Assembly: GCA_017625695.1 (NCBI GenBank)
Contig: JAGAKI010000037.1
Span: 1 to 50,435 of the forward strand
Length of the DNA stretch: 50,435 nucleotides
Reading direction: 5' to 3'
From: Clostridia bacterium
GTDB lineage: Bacteria > Bacillota > Clostridia > UMGS1840
This document shows, in pieces, positions 8,449 through 16,365 of this stretch. The first letter of the stretch is position 1; the number at the start of each line of letters is the position of its first letter. A model generated the notes under the pieces. It saw only the letters and a program-made list of their open reading frames with translations. It was not told the DNA's origin and did no database searches. A program made the translations under genes and the position numbers.

Positions 8449-9048
8449 TTACATCTCTTTTCTTTCTTTTAACGCCATCATCAACGTTGCTTCATCGGCG
8501 TACTCGATATCACTTCCCATAGGAAGTCCCTGCGCAATGCGGGTGACTTTAACGCCCAACGGCTTTAGTAACTTTGCCAGATACATCGAAGTTGCCTCCC
8601 CTTCTACAGTGGGACTTAACGACAGAACAACTTCCCGGATTCCCCCCTCTGATACACGCAACAGAAGCTCTTTGATTTTCAAATCGTCGGGAGAAATTCC
8701 ATCCATAGGCGAAATCACACCATGCAATATGTGATAGACTCCGTCATATTCATTGGTTCGCTCCATTGCAATAACTTCTTTAGGGCTTTTCACAACCATT
8801 ACCGTGTGACGGTCCCGCTTTGGATTATTGCAAATGGGACAAATATCGCTTGCCGAAATGTTTTGACAAACGCTGCAATAATGAACCGATGCCTTGGCAT
8901 CCAAAAGTGCCCGACTGAAATCTTCGGCATATTCTTTGGGTTGGGTGAGAATGTAATATGCCAGTCTCTGAGCAGTCTTTTTCCCAATGCCCGGTAATTT
9001 ATTAAATTGTTCGGTCAAAACGGTTAACGGCTCAAAAAACTCTGCCAT
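8449..9048 (-). CDS. recR: recombination mediator RecR
   Basis: Full length (199 aa). An N-terminal helix-hairpin-helix (LPGIGKKTAQRLAYYIL, 18-34), a four-Cys zinc finger (HYCSVCQ...DICPIC, about 57-72) and a Toprim domain with EVIAMERTNEYDGVYHILHG and a GEAT segment are all in place. With RecF and RecO it loads RecA on gapped DNA. The order dnaX-ybaB-recR behind the SRP RNA gene is conserved widely in Firmicutes, which confirms the identity. Confidence 0.96.
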   Translation of the reverse strand: MAEFFEPLTVLTEQFNKLPGIGKKTAQRLAYYILTQPKEYAEDFSRALLDAKASVHYCSVCQNISASDICPICNNPKRDRHTVMVVKSPKEVIAMERTNEYDGVYHILHGVISPMDGISPDDLKIKELLLRVSEGGIREVVLSLSPTVEGEATSMYLAKLLKPLGVKVTRIAQGLPMGSDIEYADEATLMMALKERKEM

Positions 9049-9087
9049 AATACATCCTCTTATCTGTAATCATCTGATTTCCTGTAA

Positions 9088-9432
9088 TTATAATAAACCA
9101 CCAAAGTTACCCATACCGCCGGTTAAGCTTCCGATGGTATTTTCTTTTTGTTTGTCTTTTTCTTCTACTGCCTGGTTTACAGCAGCAATTACCAGATCCG
9201 CAACCATTTCTGCATCATCCAGAACAGATTCGTCAATTACAAGTTCTACCAGCTTACCGCTGCCATCAATGGTAACATTCACCGCTCCGCCACCGGAAGT
9301 TGCCTGATAGTTTTTCTTTGCCAGGTCTTCCTGTGCCTGAGTCAGAGTTGCCTGCATTTTCTGTGCCTGTTTCATTAAATTTGCCATATTGGGAGCCATA
9401 CCGCCACCCATATTAAACTTTCCTTTTGCCAT
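9088..9432 (-). CDS. ybaB: YbaB/EbfC nucleoid-associated protein
   Basis: A 114-residue protein with the family's Met/Gly-rich N-terminus (GGGMAPNMANLMKQAQKMQ), an amphipathic helix and the YQATSGGGAVNVTIDGSGKLVELVID core. It forms dimers that bind DNA without strong specificity. Like other Firmicute copies it ends in a Gly-rich tail (GGMGNFGGLL). It lies 29 nt after dnaX and 39 nt before recR. AAAGGA precedes the start. Confidence 0.95.
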   Translation of the reverse strand: MAKGKFNMGGGMAPNMANLMKQAQKMQATLTQAQEDLAKKNYQATSGGGAVNVTIDGSGKLVELVIDESVLDDAEMVADLVIAAVNQAVEEKDKQKENTIGSLTGGMGNFGGLL

Positions 9433-9461
9433 GTTATGATTGTCCTTTCTCTCATAAAATT

Positions 9462-11219
9462 CTATTTAAATGTAATTTTACCCTGATAATTGTTCAGTCG
9501 GTTCATCAGTCCGCGGAACACATCTTCTCCGCCGGATTTTTCTTCTTTCAGCCGAAGCCGTACCCGGCAGTTTTTACCCAGCAGCTCTTCCACAGCCTTG
9601 CTAACGATAGAATCGTACTGATTCATACGGGCAATATTTAAAAACGCTTCACTTTCCAGTAGTAAATCCACGGTATTTTCTTCTTCTGTGACCGTACATT
9701 TTTCCATAATCCGGCGGAATCCAAAATCTGCATGTTTCGCCCCAACTTCCAAGATGGAAGTCCAGGCTGATGCAACAGCTCCATCAGAAGAAGCGGTTGT
9801 CATTGGTTCCGTCGATTCTGCTGCCACTTCTGTCTGTGGAAGCCCTTCTTCCAAAACAGGAGGAATTTCTGTAGCAATTGCCACTTCATCGATCGGATCA
9901 TCCGATACAACTTCTGAAATTTCTTCCGGAATCAGAGATTCCGTCAATTGCGGTTCTTCGGAAACTGCTGTTTCCATATGTGAAGCCGGTTCTTTCGTTT
10001 CTTCTGTAGACGCAAAAACATCACAAACAGGTTTCTGGGATAGTTTCACGCCCGTCTGTTCCAAACGGTACAGTTTGGTTTCCACTTCTTCCAACCGTTC
10101 CAAAAGTCCCTTTACATCGGAAAGGTCCGGACGTTTGACCATAGCGGTCACAGCAATCTCTACGCAAAGTCTTGGATTTTGCAGATATTTCTGAGAAGAT
10201 GCGGCTTCTGCCAACGTATCCAGATAACGGAGTAACCGTTCAGAAGATAGCTCCTTCGCCTGATGAGCATACACCCGACAAGCAGATTTGGTCGCCATCA
10301 GAATTTCAGATGCGGCTTCTTCCGAATCCAACGTTTTGGTCACCAGAACACTACGAAAATGCTCCAGCAAATCCTCAACCATCCGCTCCATATCACGTCC
10401 GTTTTCATAAGCATCTTTCACTTTGGAAAAGCAAGCCTGTAAATCACCGTCTATGATATTCTGACTGAACTGATAAATAAAATCGGGGTCAGATGCACCG
10501 GTGATTTTGGCGATATCGGAAAGACCGATATCGGTAAGTCCCGCCGATAAGCACTGATCCAGAATGGAAAGTGCATCACGCATAGAACCATCAGCAACTC
10601 GTGCCAGAAGGCCTAACGCTTCCTCTGAAATGTTGTATCCGTCGCAAGAAATAATCTGTCGGATCCGCTTTTCTGTATCAAAAGGAGTGATTCGTTTGAA
10701 ATCAAACCGCTGACAACGGGACAGAATGGTTGCAGGGAATTTATGAGGTTCGGTGGTTGCAAAAATGAAAATGACATGTGCCGGCGGTTCTTCCAGTGTT
10801 TTTAACAACGCATTGAACGCCTGATTGGTCAGCATATGTGCTTCATCAATGATATAAACCTTGTAGGTTAAATCTGCCGGAGTATATACCACCTCGTCAC
10901 GAATAATCCGCACATCATCCACACGATTATTGGATGCAGCATCGATTTCAATGATATCCACAGCACTGCCGTTGAGTGCGGTTTTACAAGCGTGACATTC
11001 GTTACAGGGGTTTCCATTCACAGGATGCAAACAATTCACCGCACGGGATAAAATTTTTGCAGTTGATGTTTTTCCTGTACCACGGGAACCGGAAAACAAA
11101 TAAGCATGAGAAAGCTTATGGTTTTCCACCTGGTTTTTCAGTGTATCGGTGATATGACTTTGCCCCAGCACATCTTCAAATACATTGGGACGCCATTTAC
11201 GGTAGAGTGCCTGATACAT
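9462..11219 (-). CDS. dnaX: DNA polymerase III subunits gamma and tau
   Basis: 585 residues. Clamp-loader AAA+ features in order: Walker A SGSRGTGKTSTAK (about 44-56), a zinc knuckle (CLHPVNGNPCNECHAC), the DEAH-type Walker B (IIDEAHMLTNQAFNALLKTLEEPP), an SRC arginine-finger segment, and the domain III helices. A Glu/Ser/Pro-rich linker (about 390-480) joins a C-terminal domain similar to tau domain V. The gene begins with AAGGAG nine bases upstream of ATG and lies 44 nt after the SRP RNA core with no terminator, so it is probably transcribed from the same consensus promoter. I did not identify a frameshift site for a short gamma form. Confidence 0.96.
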   Translation of the reverse strand: MYQALYRKWRPNVFEDVLGQSHITDTLKNQVENHKLSHAYLFSGSRGTGKTSTAKILSRAVNCLHPVNGNPCNECHACKTALNGSAVDIIEIDAASNNRVDDVRIIRDEVVYTPADLTYKVYIIDEAHMLTNQAFNALLKTLEEPPAHVIFIFATTEPHKFPATILSRCQRFDFKRITPFDTEKRIRQIISCDGYNISEEALGLLARVADGSMRDALSILDQCLSAGLTDIGLSDIAKITGASDPDFIYQFSQNIIDGDLQACFSKVKDAYENGRDMERMVEDLLEHFRSVLVTKTLDSEEAASEILMATKSACRVYAHQAKELSSERLLRYLDTLAEAASSQKYLQNPRLCVEIAVTAMVKRPDLSDVKGLLERLEEVETKLYRLEQTGVKLSQKPVCDVFASTEETKEPASHMETAVSEEPQLTESLIPEEISEVVSDDPIDEVAIATEIPPVLEEGLPQTEVAAESTEPMTTASSDGAVASAWTSILEVGAKHADFGFRRIMEKCTVTEEENTVDLLLESEAFLNIARMNQYDSIVSKAVEELLGKNCRVRLRLKEEKSGGEDVFRGLMNRLNNYQGKITFK

Positions 11220-11263
11220 CTTAGCTTTCTCCTTTCATTGCTTTTTCTGCTCTTAAAACAAGA

Positions 11264-11450
11264 AATCCGATACCTTTATGACTTGTATTTATGCACCACA
11301 CAAATTTCTTATTGCTTATCGCTGCTCCGTTTCCGTCCTGACGAGGTTCACAAAAGAAAAATCGTAGGCCAAACACAAGTCATAAAAATACCGGATTACC
11401 ATACTTGAGTTTTCTTGCAGTTAAGAAAAAACGCACCATTTTCAAAGCTG
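11264..11450 (-). ncRNA. ffs: signal recognition particle RNA (small bacterial type)
   Basis: On the minus strand a rod closes with 23-nt arms (11375-11397 and 11264-11286) that pair almost completely with a few G-U positions. Its tip holds the SRP domain IV signature TCAGGACGGAAACGGAGCAGC-like core (11321-11341), where protein Ffh binds. The core rod is 134 nt. A consensus promoter at 11458-11486 predicts a start near 11450, so about 53 nt of leader precede the rod, including a 7-bp hairpin (11410-11416 with 423-429). Whether this leader is trimmed or forms a reduced Alu-like part cannot be decided by eye. An SRP RNA gene directly before dnaX is a conserved Firmicute arrangement. Confidence 0.85.
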
Positions 11451-11457
11451 CTTCGCT

Positions 11458-11486
11458 ATTATATCACGAATGTTCCGGATTGTCAA
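11458..11486 (-). promoter_or_regulatory. consensus promoter for SRP RNA and dnaX operon
   Basis: On the minus strand a perfect TTGACA (11481-11486), 17-nt spacer, perfect TATAAT (11458-11463). Full consensus suits a stable RNA gene. Confidence 0.88.
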
Positions 11487-11507
11487 GGTATATCTGATTG
11501 AAAAATC

Positions 11508-11954
11508 TTACAATTCCAATTCTTTTTCCAAAATTGCGGCTGCCATGTACACCAGCTCAGCACAGGGACGTTTTTTATAATAGGCAGGTGTGCGTTCTGA
11601 CGGAACGTGAGAAACAGCACCCTCTCCCTCACCCAACAGTTCCCGACAGATGATAGAACCGGTTTCTTTCCGGAATTTTTCTGCCAATGTCTGAATCAGA
11701 CGGTAATGTTCTGTTTTCTCTTCTTTCGCTTTCGGGTCGGAATACCCTTTCAGGTAGCCGGCTACCAAAAACATTCCGCTGACGGCACCGCAGACTTCTC
11801 TCAACCGTCCCATACCGCCACCAAAGGAAGATGACAGTTTCATAGCATCCTCAAAGCGAAGATCCATCCTATCCGAAAAAGCACCGACAACCGCCTGTGC
11901 ACAATTATATCCTTCTAAAAACAACTCTCTTGCACGTTCTGCTCTTTCTGCCAT
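11508..11954 (-). CDS. C_GCAxxG_C_C family redox-type protein (148 aa)
   Basis: The spaced cysteines of this family are present: YNCAQAVVGAF, GGGMGR followed by EVCGAVSG, an ICREL cysteine and a final CAELV. The family is thought to bind a metal or Fe-S cluster or act in redox reactions, with no firm function. I place the start at the ATG at 11954 (MAERAERAREL) because AAAGGAAG lies ten bases upstream; the ATG at 11978 has no such site. The left end of repeat element A begins 36 nt upstream of this start and includes an outward TATAAT, so the element may supply or modify its promoter. Confidence 0.85.
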   Translation of the reverse strand: MAERAERARELFLEGYNCAQAVVGAFSDRMDLRFEDAMKLSSSFGGGMGRLREVCGAVSGMFLVAGYLKGYSDPKAKEEKTEHYRLIQTLAEKFRKETGSIICRELLGEGEGAVSHVPSERTPAYYKKRPCAELVYMAAAILEKELEL

Positions 11955-11989
11955 AAACTCTGATCTTCCTTTCGACATTTTCTGTTTTT

Positions 11990-12240
11990 ATTATAAAATT
12001 CGTGTACAATTTAGATGACAATATTTTGGCGATATACTCGCTATCGCTCGTGCGATATAATCTCACATAAGTTCGCTTGCGATATTTTGCAAGCAAAGCG
12101 ATATGATATAAATTCCTTTTTTTCACCCCGAAGGGGTATATCGCATTACGAAGTAATATATCGCACCGCAAGGTATATCGCAAATTCCGTCAGGAATTTA
12201 TATCGCTGAGTTTAATCGTTTAGCGATTAAACTCATTATA
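11990..12240. repeat. modular palindromic element, copy A (core word GCGATAT)
   Basis: An intergenic element built in nested order. Left end of 39 nt (11990-12028). Four copies of GCGATAT at 12029-12035, 12052-12058, 12079-12085 and 12098-12104. A linker and central hairpin ACCCCGAAGGGGT (12125-12137). Four copies of the reverse complement ATATCGC at 12138-12144, 12158-12164, 12175-12181 and 12200-12206. Between the right-hand copies stand perfect small hairpins: ATTACGAAGTAAT, ACCGCAAGGT and AAATTCCGTCAGGAATTT; on the left TTTGCAAGCAAA and an AAG-TTCG-CTT. A 12-bp terminal palindrome (12207-12218 with 12224-12235) is followed by TTATA. ATTATA occurs at both ends. Copy B at 22494-22732 has the same plan with a different word. 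It fills the 348-nt gap between the membrane-protein gene and the C_GCAxxG_C_C gene. Confidence 0.9.
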
Positions 12241-12302
12241 CCACAACAAATAAAACAAATCAAGAAAATTTACCGAAAACAAAATTGCAATTCAATTACA
12301 GA

Positions 12303-12806
12303 TTATCTTTCGATAAAACGTTCCCGCAAATAGAACTTCATACTTTCCACCAAATGATCGGTGGGAGAAAACAAAACCAGCTTTTTCAGTTGATTGCTGT
12401 CTACTACCAAGACATAGGCATTCTCCAGATTACCGTCAGAAAAATCCAGCTTTTTCTGAATGGAAGCATCCTTTTGCATAGTTTCATACAGCGAGCTTGC
12501 CGGCCCCATAGTCACCACCTGACGGGGACTTACGGTAATCATGCGACGGCGGCTTTGCATACCGTAGATAACATCAATATCCAACTCCCCGTTGGTAAAG
12601 ATATATTCATATTCCCGATTGAGTTTTCTCCAAAGCAAATAGGCTCCGTAAATGACACCTGCCGCCAAAGGTAATCCCAATTGTCCGCCTACAATAAATA
12701 AAATCGGACAAACCACAACACATCCAAGAATTAACAATGCTTTATATACAATCGTCAGTCCGTCTGCTTTCCTCTTATGAATTTCATCAAAATATTTTTG
12801 TTCCAA
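12303..12806 (-). CDS. small membrane protein, DUF6106-like (167 aa)
   Basis: Two adjacent hydrophobic segments (about 20-40 and 43-60) are followed by NREYEYIFTNGELDIDVIYGMQSRRRMITV, which looks like the beginning of a PH-like beta domain on the cytoplasmic side. This arrangement matches a family of clostridial membrane proteins that I recall as DUF6106; the name is from memory and should be verified. The start is TTG at 12806 with AGAGGGG upstream. No function can be given. The 3' end abuts element A, and no separate terminator is visible. Confidence 0.65.
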   Translation of the reverse strand: MEQKYFDEIHKRKADGLTIVYKALLILGCVVVCPILFIVGGQLGLPLAAGVIYGAYLLWRKLNREYEYIFTNGELDIDVIYGMQSRRRMITVSPRQVVTMGPASSLYETMQKDASIQKKLDFSDGNLENAYVLVVDSNQLKKLVLFSPTDHLVESMKFYLRERFIER

Positions 12807-12980
12807 GTCAAACCCCTCTTTTACTAAACTATTTCAAATATATCATATCATATTTTTTGTCTAATGTAAAGAAAAACCGTAGAATTTTCACAAAAAAATA
12901 AAAAACAGTCATATTTTCTCAGAAATCAAAAGCAGTTTTTATCTATTATTTACAAATTTACGTTTTTTCCCTTTCTCCTA

Positions 12981-13009
12981 TTGATTTTCTGAATCATTTG
13001 TTGTATAAT
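12981..13009 (+). promoter_or_regulatory. promoter of HPr-like gene
   Basis: TTGATT (12981-12986), 17-nt spacer, TATAAT (13004-13009), with the start codon 41 nt downstream. Confidence 0.7.
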
Positions 13010-13049
13010 ATTTCCAAATAAATGAATGATTTCAAAAAGGAGAATTTTT

Positions 13050-13277
13050 ATGAAAACTTTTAACATTCAGCTCACTTCCATCAACGATGTGAAAATTTTT
13101 GTCAACACTGTAAACAAATACACCTTTGATATTGACTTAACTTCCGGCAGATACGTAGTGGATGCAAAATCTATTATGGGTATTTTCAGCCTGGACCTTG
13201 CAAAACCCATTAAAATTGAAATCTTTGATGATAATTGCGAAAGTCTGGTAAAAGAGCTGGAACCTTTCATCGTGTAA
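13050..13277 (+). CDS. HPr-fold protein lacking the phosphocarrier histidine (75 aa)
   Basis: The C-terminal two thirds match HPr: DIDLTSGRYVVDAKSIMGIFSLDL places Ser-41 at the position of the regulatory Ser-46 of HPr, inside an intact KSIMG. The N-terminal active-site loop GLHARPA is replaced by LTSINDVKIFV, and the protein contains no histidine at all, so it cannot carry phosphate from enzyme I. In this it recalls Bacillus Crh, which keeps Ser-46 and lacks His-15 and acts with CcpA in catabolite repression. A Crh-like role is inference. It is monocistronic: its own promoter at 12981-13009, AAGGAG before the start, terminator at 13283-13320. Confidence 0.85.
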   Translation: MKTFNIQLTSINDVKIFVNTVNKYTFDIDLTSGRYVVDAKSIMGIFSLDLAKPIKIEIFDDNCESLVKELEPFIV

Positions 13278-13282
13278 GAAGC

Positions 13283-13320
13283 AAAAACCGCAGTAACATT
13301 CGTTGTTATTGCGGTTTTTT
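13283..13320 (+). terminator. terminator of HPr-like gene
   Basis: Stem AAAAACCGCAGTAAC paired with GTTATTGCGGTTTTT (one G-U), ending in TTTTTT; it begins 5 nt after the stop codon. Confidence 0.85.
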
Positions 13321-13386
13321 CTATTTGAAAGCACACTCCCGCTCCTACCCTTTCCCCATTATTTTCATAAAGATTTCAAAAAAAAC

Positions 13387-13415
13387 TTGAAATCAGACAG
13401 AAAATATGTTAGAAT
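13387..13415 (+). promoter_or_regulatory. promoter of solute-binding lipoprotein gene
   Basis: TTGAAA (13387-13392), 17-nt spacer, TAGAAT (13410-13415), with the start 22 nt downstream. Confidence 0.6.
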
Positions 13416-13436
13416 AAGTGGGAAAGGTGTGATGGA

Positions 13437-14198
13437 ATGAAGAAATTCTTATTGATTGCATCCATACTCTTACTGACAGTTCTCATCGGCGGATGCCAGA
13501 ATCCGGTAACCCCGGCAACTGCTTTGCAAACACCGGCTCCCCAAAAACAGCCCACCCGTTGGGATGAGATTATAAAAACGGGCGAACTGAAAATTGGTGT
13601 TCCCTCGCTTTCTGATTCTATGGATAATCGGCTGATTGATGCTTTTTCGGAAGAAACCAATCTCACCGTTTCCAAAGTGGTACTTCCCTGGGATGATACG
13701 TTGGAAACTGCCGTAACAGACGGCACCGTAGATATGCTTTGGGGACAAATTCCGGCAATCTCCGAGTCCAGCACGATGTTCCGGCTGTCTAATCCGTATT
13801 TTCACAGCACGATGTTGTATCTTTCCCGTTCCGAGGAACTGACGGTTGACCAGAACACCACCGCAGGAGTGTTAAAACATTCTGCCGGGCAATTTATGGC
13901 AGAAAATTATTTTGCGTCCACCAAAGTGTACAACACCCGTGATGAATTATTCTATGGTTTGTCTTCCGGACAGGTTGCCTGTGTTTTATACGATAACGCA
14001 CTGTTTGAAAATATGCAAACAAAAAAAGATGCTTTCCACATCGTCAAGGAAGTCCCCTACGATTTGGTAGTAGCATTTGAACAGAACAACGTTTCTGTCG
14101 CAACAGAAGTAGAAAAATTGATTGCCAAAATCAAGGCAGACGGAACAGCATCCGACATCTGTCTGAAATGGTACTTAAATGACTATATTAAAAAGTAA
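13437..14198 (+). CDS. family 3 solute-binding lipoprotein (253 aa)
   Basis: A leader with lipobox IGGC (Cys-20) is followed by a short Pro/Thr/Ala linker and a periplasmic-binding-protein domain of the amino-acid type: WDEIIKTGELKIGVPSLSD is the usual opening beta strand, and VDMLWGQIPAISESS and ACVLYDNALFE fit the two-lobe fold. It would capture a small polar solute outside the membrane and hand it to an ABC permease. No permease or ATPase gene is adjacent, so it is an orphan component or a signalling receptor. The frr gene begins 23 nt after its stop. Confidence 0.82.
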   Translation: MKKFLLIASILLLTVLIGGCQNPVTPATALQTPAPQKQPTRWDEIIKTGELKIGVPSLSDSMDNRLIDAFSEETNLTVSKVVLPWDDTLETAVTDGTVDMLWGQIPAISESSTMFRLSNPYFHSTMLYLSRSEELTVDQNTTAGVLKHSAGQFMAENYFASTKVYNTRDELFYGLSSGQVACVLYDNALFENMQTKKDAFHIVKEVPYDLVVAFEQNNVSVATEVEKLIAKIKADGTASDICLKWYLNDYIKK

Positions 14199-14220
14199 TT
14201 TTTATGAAGGAGTTTACAAT

Positions 14221-14775
14221 ATGAAACAAGTATTTAACGATTGTCAAGACAAAATGAAAAAATCCGTGGAGTCTATGCTGCATGAATTCGGTCAGTTAAA
14301 AGCAGGTCGTGCAAATCCTGCAATTTTAGAAAAAATTACAGTAGAATACTATGGTTCTGCGACTCCCATTCCGCAGATTGGTTCTGTTTCTGTTCCGGAA
14401 GCAAGAACCCTGGTAATTCAGCCTTGGGATGCTTCTATCTTAGGAGAAATTGAAAAAGCAATTTTAAAAGCAGATATCGGAATCAATCCCACCAATGACG
14501 GAAAAGTGATTCGTTTAAATTTCCCCGCTTTGACCGAAGAAAGAAGAAAAGATCTGGTAAAAGATATCCATAAACTTGCTGAAAATGCAAAAGTTGCAGT
14601 CAGAAACATTCGTCGTGATGCAATCGACAAATACAAAGACATGAAGAAAAAATCAGAAATCACAGAAGACGACTTGAAAACCTGTGAAAAAGACGTACAG
14701 GATTTAACCGACAAATTCACCAAAGAAATCGACACTCACACCCAAGCAAAAGAAAAAGAAATTATGACAGTATAA
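14221..14775 (+). CDS. frr: ribosome recycling factor
   Basis: 184 residues, full length. GQLKAGRANPAILEKITVEYYG, PEARTLVIQPWD and RLNFPALTEERRKDLVK are RRF signatures covering the coiled-coil and the beta-alpha-beta domain. With EF-G it splits post-termination ribosomes. I chose the ATG at 14221 with GAAGGAG upstream; an ATG at 14179 would overlap the preceding gene and lacks family similarity. The usual pyrH neighbour is absent, so frr has been relocated behind a solute-binding protein gene here. Confidence 0.96.
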   Translation: MKQVFNDCQDKMKKSVESMLHEFGQLKAGRANPAILEKITVEYYGSATPIPQIGSVSVPEARTLVIQPWDASILGEIEKAILKADIGINPTNDGKVIRLNFPALTEERRKDLVKDIHKLAENAKVAVRNIRRDAIDKYKDMKKKSEITEDDLKTCEKDVQDLTDKFTKEIDTHTQAKEKEIMTV

Positions 14776-14796
14776 TCTGTAATAAAAAACACCAGA

Positions 14797-14823
14797 AGGG
14801 TAGCTGCAAACCGCAGTTACCCT
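14797..14823 (+). terminator. hairpin between frr and sulP, possible weak terminator
   Basis: Arms AGGGTAGCTGC (14797-14807) and GCAGTTACCCT (14813-14823) pair over 11 bp with one G-U and a 5-nt loop. Only a short mixed pyrimidine stretch follows, so termination may be partial. Confidence 0.5.
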
Positions 14824-14859
14824 CTCTATTTGCAAACCACTTCACGCAAGGAGGCTTTT

Positions 14860-16320
14860 ATGAAATCATTAAAACAAAATCTTCGTGGTGATATCATCGG
14901 CGGTATCACCGTAGCCATTGTGGCATTGCCTTTGGCAATCGCATTCGGTATGCAGTCTATGCCAGGCGACCCCAATGCAGCAATCGCCGGACTATACGGC
15001 GCTATCTTCTGCGGGCTTTTCGCCACTATCTTCGGTGCAACTCCGGGATTAATCAATGGACCAACCGCTGCAATGATTGTAGTCCTTGCAGGTGCTTATA
15101 CCGGGGCAGGCTACAACGGATTTATTATGGCAATGCTGATTGCAGGTGCTATGCAGATTCTTTTGGGCATTTTAAAATTAGGAAAACTGGTACAGTTTAT
15201 TCCCAAACCCGTAGTAGTAGGTTTTACCAACGGGATTGCCATTTCCATTTTCACAGGACAGTTTGGTGATTTTGCTACTGCTCCCATTCTGGCAATCATC
15301 GTGATCTGCGTAATGTTTATCCCCATCATTGCAAAATGGATTTATCACTTCAAAAAAGAAAATTCCGTAGTTAACGGAATCAAAAAATTCTTCCAGGTGG
15401 TTCCCGCTTCCTTAATTGGTTTGATTATTGCAGTAACCGTATCTGTGTTATGGCTGAAAGGTGCAGAAGTAATTACCGACCGTGCCACCATCACCACCGG
15501 TTTCCCGATGTTTAAAATGCCGGTATTTAACGGTTTAAACTGGAGCGTTGTCATTTCCAGTGCCATTTCACTTTGTCTTTTAGCAAGCATTGAATCCTTA
15601 CTCAGTGCCGTAGTAGTGGATGAAATGTTAGACCAGAAAAGCAACCCCAACCGGGAGCTGATTGGTCAGGGTATTGGTAACTTTATCGCTCCCCTGTTTG
15701 GTGGTTTAATCGGCACCGGTGCTATCGTACGTAGTGCAGTGAATGTGAACAACGGCGGAAGAACCAAGCTTTCCGGTATCATTCACGCACTCATCATTTT
15801 ACTTATCGTAGTTTGTTTCGCCGGAATTATGAAGTACATCCCTATGGCTGCATTGGCAGGCATTTTAATGGTAACCGCATTCAATATGATGGAATTTGAC
15901 AGCTTTGCCAAAATCGGCAAAGTTCCCTACTGCGACTCTCTGGTTATGATTGTAACAATGATTGTAACCGTAGTAGAAGACTTAATCGTAGGCGTTGCTT
16001 GCGGAACCATTTTAGCACTGCTTCTGATTTTGGTAAAAAAACTTTCTTCCAAGAAAAAGGTATTATTCTTCGGCAATATCGGAAAAACCGTAGAACAGCT
16101 TTCCAAAGAAGAAGGAGACGTAGTTTCTCTGAATCTTGGTGACGTCGGTATCATTGACGAAAGTGCAGTAGAAAGTCTGATAGCCTTAAAAACTGCGATG
16201 GAGAAAAAAGGAAAAAAACTGGTGCTGACCAATGCTGATGAAACAGTTATCAAAGTATTCTCCAAAATGAAATGTGCTGACGGTTTCCTTTGTAACTCCC
16301 CGGAAGCCACTGCAAAATAA
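14860..16320 (+). CDS. SulP-family anion transporter with STAS domain (486 aa)
   Basis: The N-terminus DIIGGITVAIVALPLAIAFGM and the GLINGPTAAMIVVLAG segment are typical of SulP (SLC26) permeases. About 12 hydrophobic segments fill residues 10-400, and a cytoplasmic STAS domain (about 405-485, DVGIIDESAVESLIALKTAMEKKGKKLVL) follows. Substrates in the family include sulphate, bicarbonate and dicarboxylates; the sequence alone does not tell which. The ATG at 14860 has AAGGAGG seven bases upstream. It ends at a bidirectional terminator. Confidence 0.92.
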   Translation: MKSLKQNLRGDIIGGITVAIVALPLAIAFGMQSMPGDPNAAIAGLYGAIFCGLFATIFGATPGLINGPTAAMIVVLAGAYTGAGYNGFIMAMLIAGAMQILLGILKLGKLVQFIPKPVVVGFTNGIAISIFTGQFGDFATAPILAIIVICVMFIPIIAKWIYHFKKENSVVNGIKKFFQVVPASLIGLIIAVTVSVLWLKGAEVITDRATITTGFPMFKMPVFNGLNWSVVISSAISLCLLASIESLLSAVVVDEMLDQKSNPNRELIGQGIGNFIAPLFGGLIGTGAIVRSAVNVNNGGRTKLSGIIHALIILLIVVCFAGIMKYIPMAALAGILMVTAFNMMEFDSFAKIGKVPYCDSLVMIVTMIVTVVEDLIVGVACGTILALLLILVKKLSSKKKVLFFGNIGKTVEQLSKEEGDVVSLNLGDVGIIDESAVESLIALKTAMEKKGKKLVLTNADETVIKVFSKMKCADGFLCNSPEATAK

Positions 16321-16323
16321 AAA

Positions 16324-16365
16324 AACATAAAAAAGAACTGTAGCAATACAGTTCCTTTTTATGTT
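16324..16365. terminator. bidirectional terminator, sulP / ydcF-like
   Basis: 19-nt arms (16324-16342 and 16347-16365) with one mismatch, a GCAA loop and A/T-rich flanks on both sides. It overlaps the stop codon of the convergent gene at 16359. Confidence 0.85.

Noticed and set aside
11905-12183. 92-codon minus-strand frame through element A, and a 64-codon plus-strand frame at 12015-12209
   Set aside because: The translations follow the hairpins of the repeat element, have no start-site support and no plausible protein character.
12029-12206. CRISPR array (regularly spaced short repeats) at element A, likewise at 22533-22705
   Set aside because: The repeats are only 7-8 nt, the spacers are themselves palindromes of varied length, and the second half is the reverse complement of the first. 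No cas genes are near.
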